A DNA stretch of 64,000 nucleotides, taken from NCBI GenBank assembly GCA_016195915.1, contig JACPYS010000023.1:41143-105142 (forward strand), read 5' to 3'. The first letter of the stretch is position 1, and each line of letters opens with the position of its first letter. The notes beneath the pieces are model-generated. The model saw nothing but the letters and a program-made list of their open reading frames with translations. It ran no database searches and was not told where the DNA came from. Shown here piece after piece: positions 34,401 to 42,189 of this stretch. The position numbers were made by a program, and so were the translations under genes. The stretch is from Betaproteobacteria bacterium (lineage in GTDB: Bacteria; Pseudomonadota; Gammaproteobacteria; Burkholderiales; SG8-39).

Positions 34401-34893
34401 GGAAGGCGAGGTTCGCGGGGCACACGATCAGGATGCGCTCGGCGAGGCCGCGCAGTTCCAGCTCGCGAATGAGCAGACCCGACATGATGGTCTTGCCCGC
34501 GCCAGCGTCGTCGGCCAGCAGAAAGCGTACGCGTGCGAGCTTGAGCAGGTACTCGTAGACCGCTTCGAGCTGATGCGGCAGCGGATCGACGCGCGAGATT
34601 GAGAGCCCGAAGTAGGGATCGAACTCGTAGGCGATGCCGAGCGCGTAGGCCTGGAGACCAAGCCGCAACAGGCGTCCGTCGCCGTCGAAAGAGTGCTCGG
34701 CGTCGAGAACCGTGAGGCGATCGAGATCGGCCGCTGTCAGCGTGACCTTGCGGAACCGCTCGGACTGCGTCCCCACGAGACCGACCACCCAGTTCGCCGG
34801 GCCGTTGGCCAAGACGGTCTCTACTCGCATCGGCTCGTTGAAGAGGGAGCCGGTGAGGATTTGGCCCGGGCTGATGGGAGGTGAGCGAGTCAT
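31456..34893 (-). CDS. SNF2/DEAD-like helicase with C-terminal DUF3883 (defence type)
   Basis: A 1145-residue superfamily 2 helicase. The first lobe has the Walker A ADDAGAGKTIMSG near 127, DEAH box IIVDEAHRM near 228, and LLLTATPHKG near 262. The second lobe contains IHGSMKSGSRD, LVATEAAGEGINLQVCNI and the motif VI arginine finger LEQRMGRIHRYGQ. A long helical part follows, and a DUF3883 domain closes the protein (NLGYDVTSLD then RLIEVKGLG), which has the D...ExK pattern of a restriction-like nuclease fold. The architecture recalls helicases of phage-defence loci such as DISARM DrmD, but no other DISARM component is present. It is the first gene of the coupled helicase-AlbA pair. Confidence 0.88.
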   Translation of the reverse strand: MTRSPPISPGQILTGSLFNEPMRVETVLANGPANWVVGLVGTQSERFRKVTLTAADLDRLTVLDAEHSFDGDGRLLRLGLQAYALGIAYEFDPYFGLSISRVDPLPHQLEAVYEYLLKLARVRFLLADDAGAGKTIMSGLLIRELELRGLAERILIVCPANLAFQWQRELKEKFDTKFLILKGQDVRDQFGVNQWLEQNRVITSLDLAKRQDILPGLRQVHWDLIIVDEAHRMSAADESHKSLRYRLGELLRDTSDHLLLLTATPHKGDPENFSLFLQILDADCYADVKSIREAMDRKRAPFYLRRTKEAMVYFPQRREDGSWAAEKIFTKRIPHTVDFHIDGAEFDLYREVTRYVKRESARAAAEGEDPRARAIGFLMSLYQRRLASSTYAMRHSLENRARRLEDGLKRAQDLARQAPPDLPDPEELEEMEESERDRLEAMLEAITLAGSADLVRQEVQELRRLAVQAQAVEDAGTEAKLSELKALLQKEGFFDHADQRLLLFTEFRDTLDYLIGRLKTWGFRVGCIHGSMKSGSRDEPGTRLHAEQQFREGEIQILVATEAAGEGINLQVCNILFNYDIPWNPNRLEQRMGRIHRYGQRKDCLIFNFVATNTIEGRVLQRLHEKLQEIRDALDDDAVFNVVGEVLPAAHVERVLREYYAGKLGDADLEERMLRDVDERQFRAICQNALEGLASKKLNLEMLIERRARAQERRVVPETIARFLREAAEFVPLTLKTIASVPHAFEPARTPSILRRYENDPDWELPALADRYPRCSTDREAAETEKLEWVTPGHPLFEAIRRHTHARALDVLGKGATFHSLQHEHPARIDFYRARVVDGLGQVVHERLFAVEIPEDGEPRLQEPGLLGNFAPADRPAKMPVVATLPEATIWLHEHALAPFLEETRKDRLSEVERVSVHVELSLTELLQRADEEIGRAASEVERQVAGSEGRLAQAETRHAELLARRERRRIDLDRQRALTLQAVERLASVLALPHPEREAPEVRRLKPNFETEAIAMRVVMEHEQAQGRQVYDVSEKNLGYDVTSLDLASGELRLIEVKGLGAATGTILLTPNERRVAEDRPDCFWLYIVTDCDNAPRLQEPIRDPARLDWNEVTKVAHYYLSVNAMTKPMQVREESPPYGGKHS

Positions 34894-35048
34894 CGTGCTG
34901 GACCTCCCGTCAAATGCAACCTCTCAAGCTTAATGGCTCCAGTATTTGGCGCACATAATGGGCTCGGAGCGATGCGCACGCGGCCCAACGTCTTGCAGTG
35001 CGGCGCGCGTCTTTCCAGTGCGTCCGCTGTAAGCTTCGGTCCGGCTCT

Positions 35049-35351
35049 CTACTTCGGGATGCGGGATTTCCAAGTGGCCGGATCCTGCCGAAGATCGATG
35101 ACGCAAAAGACGATGATCTGGTCCGCCTCGATTCGATAGAAGGCCCCGTACGGAAACCGATGCACAATGGTGCGGCGGGTTTCTCGGTGAAGGACTTGGT
35201 ACTGGAGAGGATTCGCGGCCACGAGGTTCAAAGCCGCATCCACTTGGGCGACGAAGTCTCGCCCTAATCCGGGGCGCCGCAACTCGTACCAGCGTGCGGC
35301 CCTGCGTACACCGGCCTTCGCGCGCCGCCTGACGAGAAGGCGATACTTCAA
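35049..35351 (-). CDS. ParE/RelE-family toxin
   Basis: A 100-residue toxin of the ParE/RelE superfamily. The typical opening KYRLLVRRRAKAGVRRAARW leads to a helix pair, then NPLQYQVLHRETRRTIVHRF and the core strand PYGAFYRIEADQIIVFCVID. I start it at the TTG at 35351, which overlaps the antitoxin stop (TTGA), because the family motif begins there; the frame is open for twelve more codons. It is expected to poison gyrase or cleave ribosome-bound mRNA, which this sequence cannot distinguish. Unlike the other toxin-antitoxin genes in the window it looks complete. Confidence 0.82.
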   Translation of the reverse strand: MKYRLLVRRRAKAGVRRAARWYELRRPGLGRDFVAQVDAALNLVAANPLQYQVLHRETRRTIVHRFPYGAFYRIEADQIIVFCVIDLRQDPATWKSRIPK

Positions 35352-35572
35352 AGCTTGCGCAGGATCTCGTCGCGGACCTGCTCCCACGGCTCGGCATCGT
35401 CGGAATTCGCCTCGTGCTCGTCAATCAGTTCGTCAAGCAACTGCTTTTGCGCGTCCGTCAGCGGCAGCTCGGCGGCCTGGTCGGCGATCTCGTCCCAGAG
35501 TTGCTGCACGAGGCGAATCTTCTCCGCGGCCGACAGTCTCCGGAAGTTCTGGATGATGGGTTCCGCATTCAT
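35348..35572 (-). CDS. Addiction module antitoxin (TIGR02574/Unstab_antitox type)
   Basis: A 74-residue acidic, helical protein. The segment LSAAEKIRLVQQLWDEI and the tail WEQVRDEILRKL are the signature of the putative addiction module component family that pairs with RelE/ParE toxins. It lies immediately upstream of and overlaps the toxin gene, the standard antitoxin-first order. It should bind and neutralise the toxin and may repress the operon. The ATG at 35572 is the only suitable start. Confidence 0.84.
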   Translation of the reverse strand: MNAEPIIQNFRRLSAAEKIRLVQQLWDEIADQAAELPLTDAQKQLLDELIDEHEANSDDAEPWEQVRDEILRKL

Positions 35573-35780
35573 GACTGAAGGGTACGCCGCTCCTCGGCAC
35601 GCGTCCAGACTGACCGCACGCTAAGCCGAACGCCGGCTATCACCTGCGCGCGTCTTGTTGCGTGTCGGGTGCATGGCCTTGCTCGGCTTCCAGTGACGGT
35701 GCAATGATCGGCTGCGTCGACGTAAAGGGTGTTGGCCCGCATTTTCACGAAGGAGGTGTTCCATTTCTATCAATACAAGG

Positions 35781-36509
35781 TCATGCCAATCGGGAAGCTC
35801 GCGGCTCGTCCGTTCGATCTTTCGCGTTGCGTTTTCGAAGCCATGGCACTTCGAAGATGACCTTCCAATCATACTGATATGTGGGCAAGAGTGTATCGAT
35901 GTGCTCGGCGAAAAGTAGTAAGCGGTATTTGCAGTAAAGGCGATCGAGGAGGTCGACGCATCTATCGGCTTCCCGAAAGGTAGGCGGACTACTCACGTCA
36001 CGCTTATCTCTATGGGCGACGCGCCTGTCGGCAAACTCCTCACAGTTTGCACCGACTTTCTTCAGCCGCGCGAGGTCGCGCAGCACCATGGTGGAGGACA
36101 CGTGACCCTTGCCCTTTCCAGCGAAGCGATCGAAGTCGGCATCAGCAAGATCGACGACCACACTGCCCTCGTATAGCTTCTTGTACCAGAGGCGAGGCAC
36201 GGCCTTCGGGTTTGCTGCCATTTCTTCGAGCAGGCGCCCAAATGAAATACTTTGCTCATCGCTTTTCATCTGTCGTCTGATGCCAGAAATAATATGCGAG
36301 CCGTAGGCCTCGCCTAGAAATCGGTAGAAGGCACTCGGCTTCTGTAACTGTTTATTGCGACGGATTATGCGCTGCGTGTCCCAAAAGACATCCTTCGAAA
36401 CCATCAAATTACGAAGCTCGCTCCGAATGATCGGCATCCATCGTAGCCACTTGGCCAGCTGTGGATCCATGCGCAACTCTGACGTCGTCGGCACAAAGTC
36501 AGGTTTCAT
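35781..36509 (-). CDS. AbiU2/HEPN-like hypothetical protein
   Basis: A 242-residue helical protein. SGIRRQMKSDEQSISFGRLL near 75 and the motif EEFADRRVAHRDKRD near 160 fit HEPN-domain proteins of the AbiU2-like group, where an R-x(n)-H motif serves as RNase active site (here RRVAH). AbiU-type proteins are linked to abortive phage infection; that role is inferred. Base composition looks more AT-rich than in the helicase genes. It overlaps the preceding zinc-ribbon gene by 11 bases. Start ATG 36509 is well placed, but the family call is by motif only. Confidence 0.5.
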   Translation of the reverse strand: MKPDFVPTTSELRMDPQLAKWLRWMPIIRSELRNLMVSKDVFWDTQRIIRRNKQLQKPSAFYRFLGEAYGSHIISGIRRQMKSDEQSISFGRLLEEMAANPKAVPRLWYKKLYEGSVVVDLADADFDRFAGKGKGHVSSTMVLRDLARLKKVGANCEEFADRRVAHRDKRDVSSPPTFREADRCVDLLDRLYCKYRLLLFAEHIDTLLPTYQYDWKVIFEVPWLRKRNAKDRTDEPRASRLA

Positions 36510-36687
36510 CCAGGATGTCAGTCACTTCAAATTGCAGAGCGGCGCCCTGCGCCGTCGGCAACTGAAGCAGCTTGTTTCTAGCCTTGCAGTTCTCGTGTTG
36601 GCAAACGACGTAGGCAACGCCATTGCATTGTTCGATGCCAGAGGACGTTGTTTGCTTTCCGCAACGCTTACAGATAAACGATCTCAC
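36499..36687 (-). CDS. Small zinc-ribbon protein
   Basis: A 62-residue protein with two cysteine pairs, FICKRCGKQ and VCQHENCKARN, spaced as in a zinc ribbon. It is the middle gene of a three-gene minus-strand cassette: its ATG overlaps the stop of the coiled-coil gene (TGATG), and its end overlaps the AbiU2-like gene. I do not recognise a named family. The tight overlaps on both sides suggest the three products work together. Confidence 0.55.
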   Translation of the reverse strand: MRSFICKRCGKQTTSSGIEQCNGVAYVVCQHENCKARNKLLQLPTAQGAALQFEVTDILDET

Positions 36688-36905
36688 TATGTGCCTCGAT
36701 CAGCGAAGTGAACGATTCGGACACGAACGTGACCCTTTTTCAGTTCCTTCTCGAGTGCTGCTATACGAATCTTGTCGGTAAAGTATTGCGACTCAAGCTT
36801 GACGCACTTCGCTTGAAGTTTCCTATTTTCGGACTCCAAGTGTTTCACATAGGCGCGGACTTCAGGCTCCGCTTTCGTGAGACTCGATGCAACCTTCGCA
36901 GCCAT
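36687..36905 (-). CDS. Small coiled-coil protein
   Basis: A 72-residue protein whose central part (VRAYVKHLESENRKLQAKCV, KLESQY, IRIAALEKEL) forms a clear coiled coil. I start it at the ATG in position 36905 (MAAKVASSLTKAEPE); the frame is open to 37004 but the added residues are not convincing. It is first in the cassette with the zinc-ribbon and AbiU2-like genes. No family was recognised. The coiled coil suggests oligomerisation or binding of a partner. Confidence 0.5.
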   Translation of the reverse strand: MAAKVASSLTKAEPEVRAYVKHLESENRKLQAKCVKLESQYFTDKIRIAALEKELKKGHVRVRIVHFADRGT

Positions 36906-37128
36906 ACCCGATTGTTCTCTTAAAACGTAACGAGAAGCCGGCCCCGCAAAAGACGCCTTATAAGACTCCAAAATCGAGACCGAACGTGGACACACTATGC
37001 TCAACCGCTCGATACTTCAACTACGTCAACTGGGATCGGCAGTTGTATGCGGAGCCGATCCCTGAATTAATCGTTATAGCGGAAGCGAGTTCACAACACG
37101 CGCGCGCCAAGCATCGCAGCGCCCGCGC

Positions 37129-38301
37129 TCAGGCAACGATGCGATCGGAGAACATTGCGTCGATCACCTCTGCCGTATACCCGAGCCCCCCAAGCAACGC
37201 GCGCGAGTGCTCTCCAAGCGCAGGCGGATTCATGCGCTGCCCGAGACGCTCGCCATCCAACTCCAAAGGTAATCCCGGAACCCGGAACTCGTAACCGCGC
37301 GGATCCTTCGTATCGATCATGCCGCCGGCGTTGAGATGCGGATCGTCGAACAGATCGCGCGGACGCGTGATCGGCGCGTAGGGCAAACCGATCGCCTCGA
37401 GTTTTTCACCAAGCTCCGATTTCGTATAGCCGCGAAAGATCTCCGCCAGCCGCGGCAGCATCCATTCGCGCTCCTTCACCCGCTGGCTGTTCGTGCGCAA
37501 CCGCTCGTCCGCGGCAAGGTCGCCCGCCCCGAACTCGCGGCAAAACACCTCCCACTGGGTGTCAGTCACGACGCCGACGAACAGGCGGTCGTTTTCCCTG
37601 GTGGTGAAGATATCGTAGATGCCCCAGGCGGGTTTCTTCATGGCCATCGGCGGGGGTTCCTCGCCGGTAATCGCCAGTTGCGCCATGTGTTGCGCGACGA
37701 GGTACACGGTGTTCTCGAAGAGCGCGGTTCTCACCAGCTTGCCGCGTCCCGTCGTATCGCGCTCGCGCAGCGCTGCGAGGATGCCGATGGCGCCGAACAT
37801 TCCGCCCATGATGTCGTTGACCGATGAGCCGACCCGCAAGGGCCGGTCGGGCAGACCGGTCATGTAGGCGAGGCCACCCATCATCTGCACCACTTCATCG
37901 AGCGCCGGGCGATTCTCATAGGGGCCGCTCAGAAACCCCTTGAGCGTGCAGTACACGAGCCGCGGATTGCGCCTGCACAGATCGGCGTAGCCGAAGCCCA
38001 TCTTCTCGAGTGCACCGGGGCGGAAATTCTCCGTCATCGCGTCGGCGGAATCGATCAGCCGCAGCGCCACCTCGCGGCCCTCGGCGCGCTTGAGGTCGAT
38101 GGCGAGGCTCTTCTTGTTGCGGTTGAACACCGGATAGAAACCGGCACCCGCTCCCATCAACCGCCGCGTATTGTCGCCTTCGATCGGTTCGACCTTGATC
38201 ACCTCGGCGCCGAGATCGGCGAGCACCAGCCCGCAGGACGGGCCCATGACCATGTGCGCGAATTCCACCACGCGCACGCCTTCAAGCGGCAGTTGCGCCA
38301 T
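37129..38301 (-). CDS. CaiB/BaiF-type CoA transferase (family III)
   Basis: A 390-residue family III CoA transferase. The opening LPLEGVRVVEFAHMVMGPSC, the NRNKKSLAIDLKRAEGRE segment and DAMTENFRPGALEKMGFGY are standard. The catalytic aspartate is expected in NRPALDEVVQMMGG near 145. The ATG overlaps the stop of the lyase gene (ATGA), so both are translated together. The pairing with an HMG-CoA-lyase-like enzyme suggests activation and cleavage of a branched dicarboxylate or 3-hydroxy acid, for example a citramalate- or hydroxymethylglutarate-like compound; the exact substrate is open. The frame is open far upstream, but that is overlap with the lyase gene. Confidence 0.9.
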   Translation of the reverse strand: MAQLPLEGVRVVEFAHMVMGPSCGLVLADLGAEVIKVEPIEGDNTRRLMGAGAGFYPVFNRNKKSLAIDLKRAEGREVALRLIDSADAMTENFRPGALEKMGFGYADLCRRNPRLVYCTLKGFLSGPYENRPALDEVVQMMGGLAYMTGLPDRPLRVGSSVNDIMGGMFGAIGILAALRERDTTGRGKLVRTALFENTVYLVAQHMAQLAITGEEPPPMAMKKPAWGIYDIFTTRENDRLFVGVVTDTQWEVFCREFGAGDLAADERLRTNSQRVKEREWMLPRLAEIFRGYTKSELGEKLEAIGLPYAPITRPRDLFDDPHLNAGGMIDTKDPRGYEFRVPGLPLELDGERLGQRMNPPALGEHSRALLGGLGYTAEVIDAMFSDRIVA

Positions 38302-39230
38302 CAGGCAGCCTGCCTGAAACCCTTCGGCAGTCCGGCCATCGCCGTATGGCCGTAGACGGGCTCCCCGGGCAGCGCCTGCACCATCACCTCGCGCGCCTTG
38401 AACAGCTTCTCCAGGTCGATTCCGGTCGAAACGCCCATGGCTTCGAACATGAACACGAGGTCCTCCGTTATCACGTTGCCGCTCGCGCCGGGCGCGAACG
38501 GGCAGCCACCGAGACCGCCCATCGAGGAGTCGAAGCTGCGCACCCCTTCCTCGTAGGCGGCGAGCGCATTCGCAAGGCCTAGGCCGCGCGTATTGTGAAA
38601 GTGCGCGCCTTCGAGTCTTCTTCCCACGGCCTCGCGTACACGGCGGAATACGCGCTTTACCTGCGCCGGGTTGCCGTAGCCCACGGTGTCGGCGAGCGCG
38701 ACTGCGTCGCAACCCGCTTCGGCGAGCAGGGTGGCGAAACGCACCACGTCGTCTTCCGAAACCGCTCCCTGAAGCGTGCAACCGAACGCGGTCGCGACGG
38801 CGCCTTCGATCTGAGGGCGGCGGTTTGAGGGCTGCGCATCGCGCAGCACGACGCATTGCCTCACCTGGGCGATCATGTCTTCGGGCGACATGCGCACGTT
38901 CGACTGGCTGTGTGCGCGGCTCGCCGATACGGGAAACGTGACTTTGTGTGCGCCGGCTTCGAGCGCGCACTGAAAGCCTTTCAGGTTTGGCGCCAGCGCC
39001 ACCACCGTAAGGCCGGCAATGCTCCGGCCGTGCGCCACCAGCTCGCCGGTGTCCGCCATCGCCGGAATGAGTTTCGGCGGGACGAACGAGCCGACTTCGA
39101 TCTCGGTAACGCCGGCGGCGGCGAGCGCGCTGATCCACACCTTCTTGGCTTCGGTAGGCATCAGGTGCTTCGCGTTCTGCAGCCCGTCGCGCGGTCCGAC
39201 TTCACAGATCTGGATATCCGGACTTGCCAT
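38301..39230 (-). CDS. mvaB: Hydroxymethylglutaryl-CoA lyase-like protein
   Basis: A TIM-barrel lyase of 309 residues that splits a 3-hydroxy-3-methylacyl-CoA into acetyl-CoA and a keto acid. The catalytic GPRDGLQN is at 12-19, metal ligands appear in HFHNTRG near 205, and the signature loop GGCPFAPGASGNV with its cysteine is near 240. HMG-CoA is the standard substrate, but relatives cleave citramalyl-CoA; the neighbouring CoA transferase fits either. The symbol follows the family name. It is the second-last gene of a minus-strand operon with the CoA transferase. Confidence 0.88.
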   Translation of the reverse strand: MASPDIQICEVGPRDGLQNAKHLMPTEAKKVWISALAAAGVTEIEVGSFVPPKLIPAMADTGELVAHGRSIAGLTVVALAPNLKGFQCALEAGAHKVTFPVSASRAHSQSNVRMSPEDMIAQVRQCVVLRDAQPSNRRPQIEGAVATAFGCTLQGAVSEDDVVRFATLLAEAGCDAVALADTVGYGNPAQVKRVFRRVREAVGRRLEGAHFHNTRGLGLANALAAYEEGVRSFDSSMGGLGGCPFAPGASGNVITEDLVFMFEAMGVSTGIDLEKLFKAREVMVQALPGEPVYGHTAMAGLPKGFRQAA

Positions 39231-39254
39231 GGTGTGTCCTCTCAGGAGGTGATT

Positions 39255-40436
39255 TTAATGCCGCAGCCCGCGTTCGATGCCGCGCAGGGCGAAACCAGAC
39301 GCGAGGCCGATTCCGGCGAGCACGAGCATCGCACCGAGCGAGGCCCCCCACCCGCCGAAACGGGATGCGGCCCAGGCAATCAGGATCGGGATGACGAACT
39401 GGCTCATGTGGGAGGCCTGCATGATCATGCCGTTGGTGGTGCCGATGTGCTGGGCGCTGGGCGCATGTACCGGCGTTCCGGAAAAGGCCGCCGAGGGGAT
39501 CAGTCCGCCGAGGAAGGAGAACACCAGCACCGACGCCAGCCGCCACGAATCCGGAAGCAGGGAAGAGAAGATGCCGAGTTCCATGACGCCCATCGCGATG
39601 CTGCCGCCTGCAAGCATCGTCCAGCGCGGCATCCCGCGCTTGATCAGCACTCCGCACAGCAGCGTGCCCGGAATGTTCACCGCGACGAACAGGGCCGTGA
39701 GCAGCGCAGCCGCGCCGGGCCCCGCGCCGCGTTCGTCCATCACGAAGGTAGGCAGCCAGATCATGAGCGAAGTCCACTGTCCCACATAGCAGATGAAGGC
39801 GACACACAGCACGAGGCTCCCGCGGCGCGTCACCGACTCGGTGAGCAGCCGGAGCGAGCCGACGCCGCCACCGAAAGCCGGAACGGGGACCTTGCTCGCG
39901 AGTAGTGCCGCGCACATCGCCGTGCAGGCGGCGAGCGCGAGCCAAAGGCTGCGCCAGCCGAAACTTGCCAGTGCGAGCGGCGCGGCGAGGAGTGCGATCG
40001 TGCCACCCGTCGGCATGTAAGCGCTCCATAGCGAGAAGGCGGCGGTACGGTCTTTCGGCTGCGTGGCTGCTACGAGCAGCGCCGCGGCCGAAACCGAGAA
40101 CAGGATGAAACCGATCCCCTCGAGGAAACGCGACAGGAGCAGCGGTACGTACCCTTGCGCCAGCGCGCCGATCAGTCCGCCCGCGCTCATCGTCGCGAGA
40201 CCGATGATCGCAAACTGCTTTTGCCCGTACCGATCCGCCACGGTCCCGCCGAACACGCCCACCGCCGCGCCGATCGCGTAGAGCATGGTCGCGACGAATC
40301 CGGATTGCAGCAGCGAAAGGCCGAGGTCGGCGCGTATCGCCGGCATTGCGGGCGGGACCTTGCCGATATGCGCGCCCGCAGCCAGCCCGCCCGCGAAAAC
40401 CACCCAGACGGCGGGCCAGTCGGTGCGCGCGCTCAC
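39255..40436 (-). CDS. MFS transporter
   Basis: A 393-residue major facilitator protein with about 12 membrane segments. The first-half loop motif GGTVADRYGQKQ near 66 and LSRFLEGIGFILF near 103 are characteristic. It resembles the cyanate/CynX-like and organic-acid MFS groups, but the substrate is not readable. The GTG at 40436 overlaps the fumarase stop (GTGA), and the lyase gene follows after 24 bases. Its operon suggests import of a dicarboxylate or similar acid that is then activated by the CoA transferase. The open frame further upstream is overlap with the fumarase gene. Confidence 0.85.
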   Translation of the reverse strand: MSARTDWPAVWVVFAGGLAAGAHIGKVPPAMPAIRADLGLSLLQSGFVATMLYAIGAAVGVFGGTVADRYGQKQFAIIGLATMSAGGLIGALAQGYVPLLLSRFLEGIGFILFSVSAAALLVAATQPKDRTAAFSLWSAYMPTGGTIALLAAPLALASFGWRSLWLALAACTAMCAALLASKVPVPAFGGGVGSLRLLTESVTRRGSLVLCVAFICYVGQWTSLMIWLPTFVMDERGAGPGAAALLTALFVAVNIPGTLLCGVLIKRGMPRWTMLAGGSIAMGVMELGIFSSLLPDSWRLASVLVFSFLGGLIPSAAFSGTPVHAPSAQHIGTTNGMIMQASHMSQFVIPILIAWAASRFGGWGASLGAMLVLAGIGLASGFALRGIERGLRH

Positions 40437-41956
40437 GCCGCCGTAACCGGGATCTTGAACTCCCTGATTTTCGACTCCCAATCGGCTGGACCGGTCTGGT
40501 GCACCGAAGTGCCGGCAGCGTCGACCGCAACGGTGACCGGCATGTCCTCGACCTCGAATTCGTAGATCGCCTCCATGCCGAGGTCCGCGAATCCGAGCAC
40601 GCGCGATTTGCGGATCGCCTTGGACACGAGGTAGGCCGCGCCGCCCACCGCCATCAGATAGGCCGCCTTGTGCTTGCGGATCGCATCGATCGCCGCGGGC
40701 CCGCGTTCGGCCTTGCCGACCATCGCGATCAGGCCGGTCTTCGCCAGCATCATCTCGGTGAACTTGTCCATGCGCGTGGAGGTCGTGGGGCCGGCGGGGC
40801 CGACGACTTCGCCTTTCACCGGATCGACCGGCCCGACGTAATAGATGACGCGGTTGGTGAAATCCACCGGCAGTTTCTCTCCGCGCCCCAGCATGTCCTG
40901 GATGCGTTTGTGGGCCGCGTCGCGCCCCGTGAGCAGCTTGCCCGTGAGCAGCAGGGTCTGGCCCGGTTTCCAGGTTCCAACTTCGGCGCGCGTCAGCGTA
41001 TCGAGCTTGACCCTGAGCGCGCTGGCATCGGGTTGCCACGTGACCGCGGGCCAATCCGTCAGGCTGGGCAACTCGAGATGCGCCGGCCCGGAACCGTCGA
41101 GCACGAAATGCGCATGACGGGTGGCCGCGCAGTTCGGAATCATGGCCACCGGCTTGTTCGCCGCGTGGGTCGGGTAATCGAGGATCTTCACGTCGAGCAC
41201 GGTCGAGAGTCCACCCAGGCCCTGCGCGCCTATCCCGAGGGCATTGACCTTGTCATAGAGTTCGATGCGCAGTTCCTCGAGCTTCGATTTCGGCCCGCGC
41301 GCCTTGAGTTCCGCCATGTCGAGCGGCGCCATCAACGACTGCTTGGCAAGCAGCATTGCTTTCTCGGCCGTGCCGCCGACGCCGATACCGAGCATGCCCG
41401 GCGGGCACCAGCCGGCGCCCATTGTCGGCACCGTCTTCAGCACCCACTCTACGATCGATTCCGCCGGGTTGAGCATGGCGAACTTGGACTTCGCCTCCGA
41501 GCCTCCGCCCTTGGCGGCGACGTCGACCTCGAGCCTGTCGCCCGGCACCATCTGAACGTGGATGACCGCCGGCGTATTGTCCTTCGTGTTCACGCGCGTG
41601 AACGCCGGGTCCGCGAGGACGGAAGCGCGCAGTTTGTTGTCCGGGTGGAGGTAGGCACGGCGCACGCCTTCGTTCACCATGTCCTCCACGCCCATCGTGG
41701 CATCCCAGCGCACGTCCATGCCGATTTTCACGAACACGTTCACGATGCCGGTGTCCTGGCAGATCGGGCGATGGCCTTCGGCGCACATGCGCGAATTGGT
41801 GAGGATCTGCGCGATGGCATCCTTCGCTGCGGGCGATCGCTCGCGCTCATACGCGCGACCGAGGGCGCGGATGTAATCTGCCGGGTGGAAGTAGGAAATG
41901 AGCTGCAGCGCGTCGGCGACGCTCTCGATCAGGTCGGCTTGCTTGATGGTGGTCAT
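40433..41956 (-). CDS. Fumarate hydratase, class I ([4Fe-4S])
   Basis: A 507-residue oxygen-sensitive type of fumarase that hydrates fumarate to malate. Cysteines for the iron-sulfur cluster are seen in PICQDTGIVNVF near 105, NCAATRHAH near 282 and GWCPPGMLGIG near 184. The N-terminal domain and C-terminal swivel domain (GPTTSTRMDKFTEMML) are both complete, so this is a single-chain enzyme. It heads the minus-strand operon with the MFS, lyase and CoA transferase genes, which points to use of a C4-C6 acid. Related mesaconases share this fold, so a mesaconate-type substrate should be kept in mind. Confidence 0.9.
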   Translation of the reverse strand: MTTIKQADLIESVADALQLISYFHPADYIRALGRAYERERSPAAKDAIAQILTNSRMCAEGHRPICQDTGIVNVFVKIGMDVRWDATMGVEDMVNEGVRRAYLHPDNKLRASVLADPAFTRVNTKDNTPAVIHVQMVPGDRLEVDVAAKGGGSEAKSKFAMLNPAESIVEWVLKTVPTMGAGWCPPGMLGIGVGGTAEKAMLLAKQSLMAPLDMAELKARGPKSKLEELRIELYDKVNALGIGAQGLGGLSTVLDVKILDYPTHAANKPVAMIPNCAATRHAHFVLDGSGPAHLELPSLTDWPAVTWQPDASALRVKLDTLTRAEVGTWKPGQTLLLTGKLLTGRDAAHKRIQDMLGRGEKLPVDFTNRVIYYVGPVDPVKGEVVGPAGPTTSTRMDKFTEMMLAKTGLIAMVGKAERGPAAIDAIRKHKAAYLMAVGGAAYLVSKAIRKSRVLGFADLGMEAIYEFEVEDMPVTVAVDAAGTSVHQTGPADWESKIREFKIPVTAA

Positions 41957-42189
41957 GGTGGCTATTCGGGTGGTAATTCGCGCCTTGGTGAACCAGTCTC
42001 GAACGGCGGATTACTTTAGCACATGGGTACGCCGGGATTTCGCGGGCAATCCATTCGGTGGCCTTTACAACGCGTTGATTTGGTGTTTTTATTCCGCGAG
42101 CCCCGGCCGCCGGATGTAAGACCCGTGTAAGTCGCCGGCCTGAAAATCCGCCAACCACCCGTCCACAACGCGCAACAGGAGGAAACCTC
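41957..42189. promoter_or_regulatory. Divergent intergenic region between fumarase and acs genes
   Basis: These 233 bases must hold the promoters of both divergent transcripts. A strong ribosome site AGGAGGAAA precedes acs. An AT-rich block (GTTTTTATTCC near 42085) is the only striking element. I could not fix a -35/-10 pair or operator. Confidence 0.4.

Noticed and set aside
31456..35572. A complete DISARM or BREX system
   Set aside because: Only the helicase resembles a DISARM-type part; no methyltransferase, DrmA/B/C, PglZ or BrxL-like gene is present in the window.
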